Notes: a model not told the origin generated them from the sequence alone. 9,788 bases of DNA from an uncultured Eggerthellaceae bacterium (GCA_958454405.1 CAUEBO010000082.1:1-9788), one strand, 5' to 3'. Positions 1 through 7,022 are shown, counted from the stretch's first letter. Numbers and translations are program-made.

Positions 1-1319
<1,319 letters not shown>

Positions 1320-1339
1320 GGCGTGCGCGCGAGCATAAC

Positions 1340-1345
1340 GGAGGT
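1340..1345 (+). promoter_or_regulatory. Ribosome binding site of rpsJ
   Basis: GGAGGT lies 7 bases before the GTG at 1353. It fixes this non-ATG codon as the rpsJ start, and the protein then begins MANQKIRIRLKGYDHEI as expected for S10. Confidence 0.85.
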
Positions 1346-1352
1346 AAAGTAA

Positions 1353-1661
1353 GTGGCTAATCAAAAGATTCGCATCCGCTTGAAGGGGTACGATCATGAG
1401 ATCGTGGACCAGTCCACGAAGCTCATCGTCGATACCGCGCAGAAGACGGGTGCCAAGGTGTCCGGTCCTATCCCGCTGCCGACGGAGCGCAACCTGTACT
1501 GCGTCGTCAAGGGCCCGCACGTCGACAAGGATTCGCGCGAGCAGTTCGAGATGCGCACGCACAAGCGCCTCATCGACATCCTGGAGCCGACCCCGAACAC
1601 GGTCGATTCCCTGATGCGCCTCGATCTCCCTGCCGGCGTCGACATCGAGATCAAGCTGTAA
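1353..1661 (+). CDS. rpsJ: 30S ribosomal protein S10
   Basis: S10 is a small-subunit head protein and, as NusE, a partner of NusB in transcription antitermination. The 102-residue product is the normal length and shows the family's hallmarks: the N-terminal strand KIRIRLKGYDHEIVDQS, the loop segment GPIPLPTERNLYCVVKGPHVDKDSREQFEMRTHKR, and the C-terminal DLPAGVDIEIKL. The start is GTG, supported by a GGAGGT at 1340-1345. It is the first gene of the S10 cluster and follows fusA by 33 bases with no visible promoter or terminator, so transcription probably reads through from the str genes. Its TAA overlaps the beginning of the purine-rich ribosome binding site of rplC. Confidence 0.98.
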   Translation: MANQKIRIRLKGYDHEIVDQSTKLIVDTAQKTGAKVSGPIPLPTERNLYCVVKGPHVDKDSREQFEMRTHKRLIDILEPTPNTVDSLMRLDLPAGVDIEIKL

Positions 1662-1676
1662 AGGGGGATGTGCGAT

Positions 1677-2297
1677 ATGATCAACGCCATCTACGGTAAG
1701 AAAATCGGCATGACCCAGATCTTCAGCGAGGACGACCGCGTCATCCCCGTCACGGTGATCCAGGCCGAGCCGAACAAGGTCTGCCAGGTCAAGACGAAGG
1801 ACAGCGACGGCTACGAGGCCGTGCAGCTGGGCTTCGGCGCCATCAAGGAGAAGAAGGTCAACAAGCCCATGGCCGGCCACTTCGCCAAGCAGGGCACGGC
1901 TCCCACGCGCTATCTGCGCGAGGTGCGCGTGGAGAACGCGGGCGAGCACGCCGTGGGCGACGAGCAGACGGTCGCCGCGTTCAACGAGGTGAAGAAGGTC
2001 GACGTCACCGGCACGTCCAAGGGCAAGGGCTTTGCGGGCGTCATGAAGCGCTACGGCTTCCGCGGAGGTCCGGGCGGCCACGGCTCGCACTTCCACCGCG
2101 CCCCGGGCTCGGTGGGCCAGTGCGCCACGCCGTCGCGCGTGTTCAAGGGACTCAAGCTCCCCGGCCATATGGGCTGCGATACCGTGACCGTGAAGAACCT
2201 CGAGGTCGTGCGCATCGACGAGGACCAGAACCTCATCCTCGTCAAGGGCGCCGTCCCCGGTGCCAAGAACGGCGTCGTCCGCGTCCGCATGGCGTAA
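1677..2297 (+). CDS. rplC: 50S ribosomal protein L3
   Basis: L3 is an early-assembly large-subunit protein whose long loop reaches towards the peptidyl transferase centre. With start ATG 1677 the product is 206 residues. It begins MINAIYGKKIGMTQIF, the canonical L3 N-terminus, and contains the signature GFAGVMKRYGFRGGPGGHGS followed by HRAPGSVGQ and PGHMGCDTVTVKNLEVV. An upstream in-frame ATG at 1668 would add three residues (MCD), but it directly abuts the AAGGGGG at 1661-1667. That sequence sits 9 bases from ATG 1677, so 1677 is preferred. The preceding rpsJ stop at 1661 overlaps this ribosome binding site. Translation of the operon is therefore tightly spaced. Confidence 0.97.
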   Translation: MINAIYGKKIGMTQIFSEDDRVIPVTVIQAEPNKVCQVKTKDSDGYEAVQLGFGAIKEKKVNKPMAGHFAKQGTAPTRYLREVRVENAGEHAVGDEQTVAAFNEVKKVDVTGTSKGKGFAGVMKRYGFRGGPGGHGSHFHRAPGSVGQCATPSRVFKGLKLPGHMGCDTVTVKNLEVVRIDEDQNLILVKGAVPGAKNGVVRVRMA

Positions 2298-2310
2298 CAC
2301 CTGAACCGTA

Positions 2311-2317
2311 AAAGGAG
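2311..2317 (+). promoter_or_regulatory. Ribosome binding site of rplD
   Basis: AAAGGAG lies 10 bases ahead of ATG 2328, in the 30-base gap after rplC. It supports this start for L4. Confidence 0.75.
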
Positions 2318-2327
2318 CTTTCAAATC

Positions 2328-2951
2328 ATGACGACTATCGATATCAAAAACGCGAGCGGGAAGAAGGCCGGCACCGCCGAGCTTGCCCCCTCCGTGTTCG
2401 GCATCGAGCCGAACGTGCACGTCATGCACCAGGTGGTGCGCTCGCAGCGCGCTGCGTGGCGGCAGGGCACGAGCAACACGCTCACGCGCGGCAAGGTGAG
2501 CGGCGGCGGCAAGAAGCCGTGGCGCCAGAAGGGCACCGGCCGCGCCCGGCAGGGCACCATCCGCGCGCCCCAGTGGGCCGGCGGCGGCACCGTGTTCGGC
2601 CCGCATCCCCGTTCCTACGCGTTCCATGTGAACAAGAAGGAAGTCAAGCTGGCCCTGCGTTCCGCGCTGTCCGCCAAGCTGGCCGACGGCGAGCTGCATG
2701 TCGTGGAGAACTTCTCCTTCGAGAAGCCTCGCACGAAGGACGCCGTCGCCGTGCTGAAGGCGCTCGGCCTCGAAGGCCGCACCACCATCGTCATCCCCGA
2801 TGACGACGTGAACGCCTACCTGTCGTTCCGCAACATCCCGAAGGTGAACGTCATCCCCGTCTCGGAGGCGAACACCTACGAGTTCATCGACAACAAGGCG
2901 CTCGTCTTCACGGCCGACGCCCTGAAGCGCATCGAGGAGGTGCTCGCATAA
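2328..2951 (+). CDS. rplD: 50S ribosomal protein L4
   Basis: L4 binds 23S rRNA, and its extended loop lines the peptide exit tunnel. In E. coli it also represses the S10 operon; whether that holds in this lineage is unknown. The product is 207 residues, the usual size. It shows the N-terminal globular start (TTIDIKNASGKKAGTAEL), then the tunnel-loop motif with TRGKVSGGGKKPWRQKGTGR followed by ARQGTIRAPQWAGGGTVFGP, which is diagnostic for L4. The C-terminal part has the fold typical of the family, with TTIVIPDDDVNAYLSFRNI. Its TAA at 2949-2951 overlaps the rplW ATG by one base (TAATG), indicating translational coupling. Confidence 0.98.
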   Translation: MTTIDIKNASGKKAGTAELAPSVFGIEPNVHVMHQVVRSQRAAWRQGTSNTLTRGKVSGGGKKPWRQKGTGRARQGTIRAPQWAGGGTVFGPHPRSYAFHVNKKEVKLALRSALSAKLADGELHVVENFSFEKPRTKDAVAVLKALGLEGRTTIVIPDDDVNAYLSFRNIPKVNVIPVSEANTYEFIDNKALVFTADALKRIEEVLA

Positions 2952-3235
2952 TGAAGGATCCCCGCGAGATCATCATCCGCCCCATCATCACGGAGCATAG
3001 CTACGACATGATGGAAGGCAACACCTACACCTTCGAGGTGGCCAAAGACGCCAACAAGGTCGAGATACGCCAGGCCGTCGAAGCCATCTTCGACGTCACG
3101 GTGGTGAAGGTGAACACGCTCAACGTGAAGCCGAAGCCCAAGCGCGTCCGCTACCAGGCCGGCAAGACCCGCACGTGGAAGAAGGCCATGGTCACGCTCA
3201 AGGAAGGCGATACCATCGAGCTGTTCGCGTCGTAA
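2951..3235 (+). CDS. rplW: 50S ribosomal protein L23
   Basis: L23 sits at the peptide tunnel exit, where trigger factor and SRP dock. The 94-residue protein is normal length for bacterial L23. It starts MKDPREIIIRPIITEHSYD, and contains the conserved segment FEVAKDANKVEIRQAVEAIF, the VVKVNTLNVKPKPKR stretch and the ending MVTLKEGDTIELF. The start ATG overlaps the rplD stop by one base, so it is translationally coupled. It is the last gene of this ribosomal block. A strong terminator follows 33 bases after the stop, whereas in most bacteria rplB (L2) would follow directly. Confidence 0.98.
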   Translation: MKDPREIIIRPIITEHSYDMMEGNTYTFEVAKDANKVEIRQAVEAIFDVTVVKVNTLNVKPKPKRVRYQAGKTRTWKKAMVTLKEGDTIELFAS

Positions 3236-3267
3236 GCCGTTCCATCCATACGGCAACGCATCGCTGC

Positions 3268-3303
3268 AAGCGCCCCGCACCATGCGGGGCGCTTCTCGTT
3301 TTC
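3268..3303 (+). terminator. Intrinsic terminator closing the fusA-rplW block
   Basis: A perfect 12-bp inverted repeat (AAGCGCCCCGCA at 3268-3279, TGCGGGGCGCTT at 3283-3294) encloses a 3-base loop (CCA). It is followed by the T-rich CTCGTTTTC. A smaller hairpin (GCCGT/ACGGC, 3236-3254) lies between the rplW stop and this terminator. Together they mark the end of the ribosomal protein transcript. Confidence 0.88.
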
Positions 3304-3332
3304 GGGGCGCTCGAATCGATGAAGCGAGATCA

Positions 3333-3368
3333 CCCAAAAGGGGGAAACCGGATTTGACCCCTTTGGGG
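3333..3368. promoter_or_regulatory. 36-bp dyad upstream of the flavoprotein gene, candidate operator
   Basis: CCCAAAAGGGG at 3333-3343 and CCCCTTTGGGG at 3358-3368 form an inverted repeat matching at 10 of 11 positions, with a 14-base spacer. No T-tract follows, so it does not look like a terminator. A possible -10 element (TATATG, 3395-3400, preceded by TG) lies downstream without a recognisable -35. If that is the promoter, the dyad would be centred roughly 55-60 bases upstream of transcription start, a position typical of activator sites. The DNA symmetry is seen directly; the operator role and promoter are inferred. Confidence 0.35.
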
Positions 3369-3440
3369 AATGGATTTCGCAGCGCGCTTCTCTGTATATG
3401 GGACCAAGGGGATCAATCGCGATCCGATCGAGGATATAGC

Positions 3441-3446
3441 AGGGAG
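3441..3446 (+). promoter_or_regulatory. Ribosome binding site of the flavoprotein gene
   Basis: AGGGAG is 9 bases ahead of ATG 3456. It favours this start over the internal ATGs at codons 9 and 17, which lack a well-spaced ribosome binding site. Confidence 0.7.
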
Positions 3447-3455
3447 TGATGCATC

Positions 3456-5237
3456 ATGTATTTCGATCCGAAGAGGGGAATGCAGTCGGCTGCAGCGAAT
3501 GGGATGACGCGGAGGAGCTTTTTGGCGGGCGCCGCATTGGCTGGCGCCGGAGCGGCGGCAGCCGGCTTGGCCGGGTGCGCGCCGGGATCCTCCAGTGCCG
3601 CATCGGGGGAGGGCGCATCCGCGCCGTCTTCGGGCGAGGGCGCGATGAACGCGGATGCGTACTTCGACAAGTGGAGCTTCGAAATACCCGACGAAGCCAT
3701 CGCGGAGGACGATATCGCCGAGACCGTCGAGGCGGAGATCGTGGTGGTGGGCGCCGGCACGGGCGGGCTGGCCGTTGCGAACTCGGCCGCCGAAGAGGGC
3801 GCGGACGTCGTGCTCATCAGCGCGAGCAGCAAGCCCATCAGCCGAGGCGGCTCGAACCACGCCGTCTACAGCAAGACCATGGAAGCTTTGGGCATCCCGC
3901 GCAACGACGCCTCGTGGTACGAGAAGGAGCTGCAGGCCAACGGCGCGCGCGTCGATGCCCGCAAGTGGTACAAGTACTACAACAACTCCGAGCAGGCCAT
4001 GAACTGGCTCATCGACATCATGGAGGAGCGCGGCTACACGACCGGCATCGAGCCGTTCATACCCACGCTCGACAACGAGAGCGGCTCCATCTACTACGTG
4101 CCCGGCGCGCACGGCTGGTACGACGACGAGCATCCGGGCATGGGCATGAACCAGGCGCTCGTCGTCAACGAGCTGGCCAGCCGCTTCGAGGAGCTCTCCG
4201 GCACCGCCATCCGCTACAACAACATCGCGCGCCAGCTGGTGCGGGGCGATGTTCCCAACGGCACCGAGGGGCGCGTGAGCGCCGTGATCGCCGAGCGGCC
4301 GGACGGGACCTATGCCAAGTACGTGGGCACGAAGGCCGTGGTCCTGGCGACGGGCGACTTCTCCACCAACCGCGAGATGATGGCGAAGTACGCGCCGCAG
4401 GCCGTGAAGTACATCGCCGAAGGCGAGTTCGACGCGGAAGCCGACTACGACAAGGAACTGTTCTACGGCGGCCTGTTCCCCGGCGACGGCCAGAAGATGG
4501 GCCTGTGGGTGGGCGCCGCCTGGCAGAAGGCGTGGCCGTGCTGCCCGAACGGCGGCGGGGTGAAGGCGGGCCCCATGGACGGCGTGCTGCCGTTCACCGG
4601 CTTGACGGTCAACCGCAACGGCAAGCGCTACTGCAACGAGTACGGCATGCTGGGCACGCTGCCCTTCACCACCGAGATGGGCTGTCCGGGCGGCGTTTCG
4701 TATGCGATATGGGACATGAACTACGCCGAGCAGTACCCGCTTCCCTGGGTTGACGGCGGTGCCCCTTACGGCCAGGATGCCGAGCTGAGCGTGGAGGAGA
4801 CGGTGGCCTCCTGGGAGACCAACGTCGAGTCCCGCGCGTTCGTGAAAGCCGACACGCTCGAGGACCTCGTGGAACAGCTGGGCCTTCCTGAAAGCACGCT
4901 CGACAGCATCCGGGCCTACAACGCCGATTGCGAGGCGGGCGTGGACAGCGAGTACCACAAGGACCCGTCTCTCATGATCCCGGTGGCGAAAGCGCCGTTC
5001 TACGGCGCGGTTTCCGACACGAGCTTCTTCTTGACGGTGCTCGGGGGCCTTCGCACCGATGATGACATGCGCGTGTGCGACGAGGACGACAACCCCATCG
5101 AGGGGCTCTACAACGTCGGCAGCATGGCCGGCGACATGTTCTACGCTCAGTACACCTACATGATCCCCGGCTTCACGTACGGCAGCAACCTGACCTTGAG
5201 CTACGTGACGGGCAAGTTCATCGTCGAAAACGAGTAG
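3456..5237 (+). CDS. Tat-exported lipoprotein of the fumarate reductase/urocanate reductase flavoprotein family
   Basis: This is a 593-residue FAD-binding reductase probably acting outside the membrane as a terminal reductase of an unidentified organic acceptor. Residues 18-28 (TRRSFLAGAAL) are a twin-arginine motif, followed by an Ala/Gly-rich hydrophobic stretch and a lipobox LAGC with Cys41. A Ser/Gly/Ala linker follows. The FAD dinucleotide motif EIVVVGAGTGG spans residues 94-104. Further family signatures are VVLATGDFSTNREMM, GLTVNRNGKRYCNE (386-395 at its end) and the C-terminal GGLRTDDDMRVCDEDDNPIEG then LYNVGSMAGDMF. No CxxCH haem site and no obvious FMN-binding domain are present, and no cytochrome or other electron-donor gene is adjacent in the window. 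By eye, the His and Arg residues that do catalysis in Shewanella fumarate reductase are missing at the expected places, so the substrate is probably not fumarate. Vicinal cysteines occur at 362-363. Assignment to the superfamily is firm; substrate is unknown. Confidence 0.9.
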   Translation: MYFDPKRGMQSAAANGMTRRSFLAGAALAGAGAAAAGLAGCAPGSSSAASGEGASAPSSGEGAMNADAYFDKWSFEIPDEAIAEDDIAETVEAEIVVVGAGTGGLAVANSAAEEGADVVLISASSKPISRGGSNHAVYSKTMEALGIPRNDASWYEKELQANGARVDARKWYKYYNNSEQAMNWLIDIMEERGYTTGIEPFIPTLDNESGSIYYVPGAHGWYDDEHPGMGMNQALVVNELASRFEELSGTAIRYNNIARQLVRGDVPNGTEGRVSAVIAERPDGTYAKYVGTKAVVLATGDFSTNREMMAKYAPQAVKYIAEGEFDAEADYDKELFYGGLFPGDGQKMGLWVGAAWQKAWPCCPNGGGVKAGPMDGVLPFTGLTVNRNGKRYCNEYGMLGTLPFTTEMGCPGGVSYAIWDMNYAEQYPLPWVDGGAPYGQDAELSVEETVASWETNVESRAFVKADTLEDLVEQLGLPESTLDSIRAYNADCEAGVDSEYHKDPSLMIPVAKAPFYGAVSDTSFFLTVLGGLRTDDDMRVCDEDDNPIEGLYNVGSMAGDMFYAQYTYMIPGFTYGSNLTLSYVTGKFIVENE

Positions 5238-5287
5238 GCCCCTGAGCACGTCTCGCCTTCGATGCGCGGATGGTCGGCGGCGATTCG

Positions 5288-5327
5288 GGGGCGGACCTCC
5301 CGAACCCCTCCTCGGGAGGTCCGCCCC
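5288..5327 (+). terminator. Strong hairpin after the flavoprotein gene, probable terminator
   Basis: A perfect 16-bp inverted repeat (5288-5303 with 5312-5327) with an 8-base loop lies 50 bases after the flavoprotein stop. Its core is GCGGACCTCCCGA paired with TCGGGAGGTCCGC. The downstream tract TGTTCAAAAG is poor in T, so termination may be weak or may need a factor. It separates the flavoprotein from the regulator and ends just before the regulator's likely promoter. Confidence 0.65.
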
Positions 5328-5342
5328 TGTTCAAAAGCCGTA

Positions 5343-5351
5343 TGCTACAAT
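5343..5351 (+). promoter_or_regulatory. Extended -10 promoter candidate for the LuxR regulator gene
   Basis: TGCTACAAT matches the extended -10 pattern TGnTANAAT closely (-10 hexamer TACAAT at 5346-5351). No -35 hexamer is recognisable, because the expected place is occupied by the right arm of the preceding hairpin. Transcription would start near 5358, giving a leader of about 155 bases. Confidence 0.5.
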
Positions 5352-5367
5352 CGCAAAGAAACGCGGT

Positions 5368-5385
5368 CCCTTGCAGCTGCAAGGG
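5368..5385. promoter_or_regulatory. Perfect 18-bp palindrome in the LuxR gene leader, candidate operator
   Basis: CCCTTGCAG followed directly by CTGCAAGGG is a perfect 18-bp palindrome. It starts about 10 bases downstream of the predicted transcription start, a position where a bound protein would block transcription, as in autoregulation. As RNA it could form a 7-bp stem with an AGCU loop, extended by CGCGG (5362-5366) pairing with CCGCG (5391-5395). The symmetry is seen; whether it acts as DNA or RNA is inference. Confidence 0.45.
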
Positions 5386-5430
5386 CGAGTCCGCGGCGGC
5401 TTCGGCGGGCGAAGCGCTCGGGGAGGGCTC

Positions 5431-5517
5431 GTGCCGGGCGCCCCGGCGATGCGATCCTTGGGACGCCTGGTGCGGCGGATCGCTTGCCGCAGCCTCTGGG
5501 GGGAGGAGGGAAGATGA
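5431..5517 (+). CDS. Possible 28-codon leader ORF before the LuxR regulator
   Basis: A short frame starts at GTG 5431 (or the in-frame ATG 5449) and ends with TGA 5515-5517, which overlaps the regulator's ATG 5514 as ATGA. GGGAGGG at 5421-5427 lies 3 bases before the GTG, close for a ribosome binding site but usable. The predicted peptide is basic and unlike anything recognised (it contains MRSLGRLVRRIACRSLW). Frames of this size are common by chance in GC-rich DNA. What raises it above noise is the purine-rich sequence upstream and the stop/start overlap. It could couple regulator translation to the leader, or be meaningless. Confidence 0.2.
   Translation: MPGAPAMRSLGRLVRRIACRSLWGEEGR
5502..5510 (+). 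promoter_or_regulatory. Ribosome binding site of the LuxR regulator gene
   Basis: GGAGGAGGG ends 3 bases before ATG 5514, and its GGAGG core (5502-5506) is 7 bases away. It selects ATG 5514 over longer in-frame extensions reaching back to 5262, which would cross the terminator and promoter region and encode an Arg-rich, non-homologous-looking segment. Confidence 0.8.
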
Positions 5518-7022
5518 ACAGCACGGAGGAGCCTGCGGGTCCGCTTCTGCGCAGCCAGTTCGAGCAGTTCCGGGCAATGCTGTCGAGCCATCGCAGCCTT
5601 GTCGCCTCCCTTTCCCTGTTCAGCAGCTGGCTTTTCGCCATGAGCTGGAGCGGCGTGCTCAGCACGTCGCTCGGCGTCTTCGCCGCCGGGTCCGGCATGA
5701 ACGGCTTTTGGCTGACGTCGCTCGTCGTCTGCACGCTCGTGCTCGGCGTCTTCTTCTCCGTTCCACGGCTCCGCCGCGGCGTCGGCTCCATCGGCTTGGC
5801 TGCAAGCGCCTGCTGCATGGCGGCGAGCGTCGCGTCGGTGGGCGTGGCGGGCCTCGTCCCGGGGGCCGAATCGTATCTGCGCTTCGGCGGAGGGGTGCTC
5901 TCCGGGTTGGGCACCGGCGTCATGACGGCGTACTGGGGCATGCTCATCACGCGCTACGATTCCGGCGTCGTGCTCCATTTCGTCGCGTTCTCCTTGCTGG
6001 TGAGCGCGGTCCTGACGATCCTCATGTCCTTGGCTCCCAGGATCGTCGCCCTTGCCTGCATGGTGGCGCTGCCCTTTGCGGCCATGCACGCGTTTCGCCT
6101 GGCGCTCCGTTCCGACAACGAGGTGTCCGGGCACGCGGCGGGCCGCGCGCCCGCTTCCCCCGCGCCTCCAGCCGAGCCTGCCGCTGCGGGAAGGTCGAAA
6201 GGCCGCATATCGCCGCTCGCCGTCTTCATGGGGCTCGTGGTGGTGCTCGGCGTGTCCGCCGGGCTGCTGCGCAGTTTGATGAGCGCGGACGTGCAGGCCG
6301 ATCAGGGCGCCTGGGTGTTCGGGATCGCCACCATCGGCGCCGTGGCCATGCTGCTGTTGTCGAAGGTTCCGGGCGGCGGCGAGTCGTTCGCCCTGTTCTA
6401 TCGCGCTATCGGGTTCATCGCCGCCGCGTTCATCGTGATGGCCCTGGCCGTGCAGCAGACGGCGGGCCGCGAGTCGTTCGCTTTGGGCATCCACACGATG
6501 GGGTTCATGTACTTCTACGGCCTGCTGTGGGTGTTCTGCGTCATATACACGCGGCAGTACGCCGATGCGGCGCGCGTGTTCATCGGCGGATTCCTGGCGA
6601 ACCAGGCCGGCCAGATCGTTGGGGCCCTCGCAGGGGGCTGGTTCCAAACGGCGTTCGACGCGCAGGCCGTCGTCTCACCCGTCTCGAACGCCATGATCTA
6701 CCTGCTGCTGTTCGCCACCATCGCGCTGATGGCCCGCCTCAGCTCCGCATCGAAGCCGCGCGAGACGATGACGAGCGAGGAATCCATGGCCAGGGCCTGC
6801 GCGATCGCCTCAAAACGGCACGGGCTGACGCCGCGCGAGAGCGAGATCCTCCGCTACCTGGTGAAAGGATACGATCGGGGGTTCGTGGCGCAGAGTCTTT
6901 CGGTGTCGTCGGAAACGGTGAAGTCCCACACGCGCCACATCTACGAGAAGCTGGGCGCCCATACGCGCCTGGAGCTGTTCAACGCCGTCGCGCGCTGCTT
7001 GGACGAGGAGGCGGGCGCGTAG
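5514..7022 (+). CDS. Membrane-bound LuxR-type regulator with 12 predicted transmembrane helices
   Basis: This 502-residue protein is predicted to be a one-component sensor-regulator, with a polytopic membrane domain fused to a cytoplasmic DNA-binding domain. About twelve hydrophobic helices can be read at roughly residues 28-54, 63-83, 91-115, 123-145, 150-172, 177-196, 234-256, 266-284, 296-315, 324-346, 352-378 and 390-408. They are arranged 6+6 around a Pro/Ala-rich loop (201-233), like a major-facilitator fold. Residues 437-495 form a LuxR (GerE) helix-turn-helix: GLTPRESEILRYLVKGYDRG, then VAQSLSVSSETVKSHTRHIY and EKLGAHTRLELFN. There is no receiver or kinase domain. Regulators of this architecture are abundant in Eggerthella lenta, where they sit beside inducible oxidoreductase genes. 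By analogy this one may control the upstream flavoprotein. The 18-bp palindrome in its own leader suggests autoregulation. The ligand is unknown. Confidence 0.88.
   Translation: MNSTEEPAGPLLRSQFEQFRAMLSSHRSLVASLSLFSSWLFAMSWSGVLSTSLGVFAAGSGMNGFWLTSLVVCTLVLGVFFSVPRLRRGVGSIGLAASACCMAASVASVGVAGLVPGAESYLRFGGGVLSGLGTGVMTAYWGMLITRYDSGVVLHFVAFSLLVSAVLTILMSLAPRIVALACMVALPFAAMHAFRLALRSDNEVSGHAAGRAPASPAPPAEPAAAGRSKGRISPLAVFMGLVVVLGVSAGLLRSLMSADVQADQGAWVFGIATIGAVAMLLLSKVPGGGESFALFYRAIGFIAAAFIVMALAVQQTAGRESFALGIHTMGFMYFYGLLWVFCVIYTRQYADAARVFIGGFLANQAGQIVGALAGGWFQTAFDAQAVVSPVSNAMIYLLLFATIALMARLSSASKPRETMTSEESMARACAIASKRHGLTPRESEILRYLVKGYDRGFVAQSLSVSSETVKSHTRHIYEKLGAHTRLELFNAVARCLDEEAGA

Noticed and set aside
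3410..3430. A cluster of GATC tetramers with a short GGATC/GATCC repeat before the flavoprotein start
   Set aside because: The arms are only five bases and no origin-like or methylation-linked context is visible. The cluster is not enough to call a site.
3330..5249. A 639-codon open frame on the minus strand opposite the flavoprotein gene
   Set aside because: It is rich in Val, His, Arg, Ala and Gly with no recognisable domain, and mirrors the codon pattern of the plus-strand gene, whose FAD motif, Tat signal and family signatures are clear. Long antisense frames are expected in GC-rich coding DNA.
3263..5810. A 12-base match GCTGCAAGCGCC at 3263-3274 and 5799-5810
   Set aside because: The second copy is in-frame coding sequence of the regulator (Ala-Ala-Ser-Ala) and the first is part of the terminator stem. 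A similar CTGCAAGCGC also occurs in the permease. Chance under strong codon bias is sufficient.
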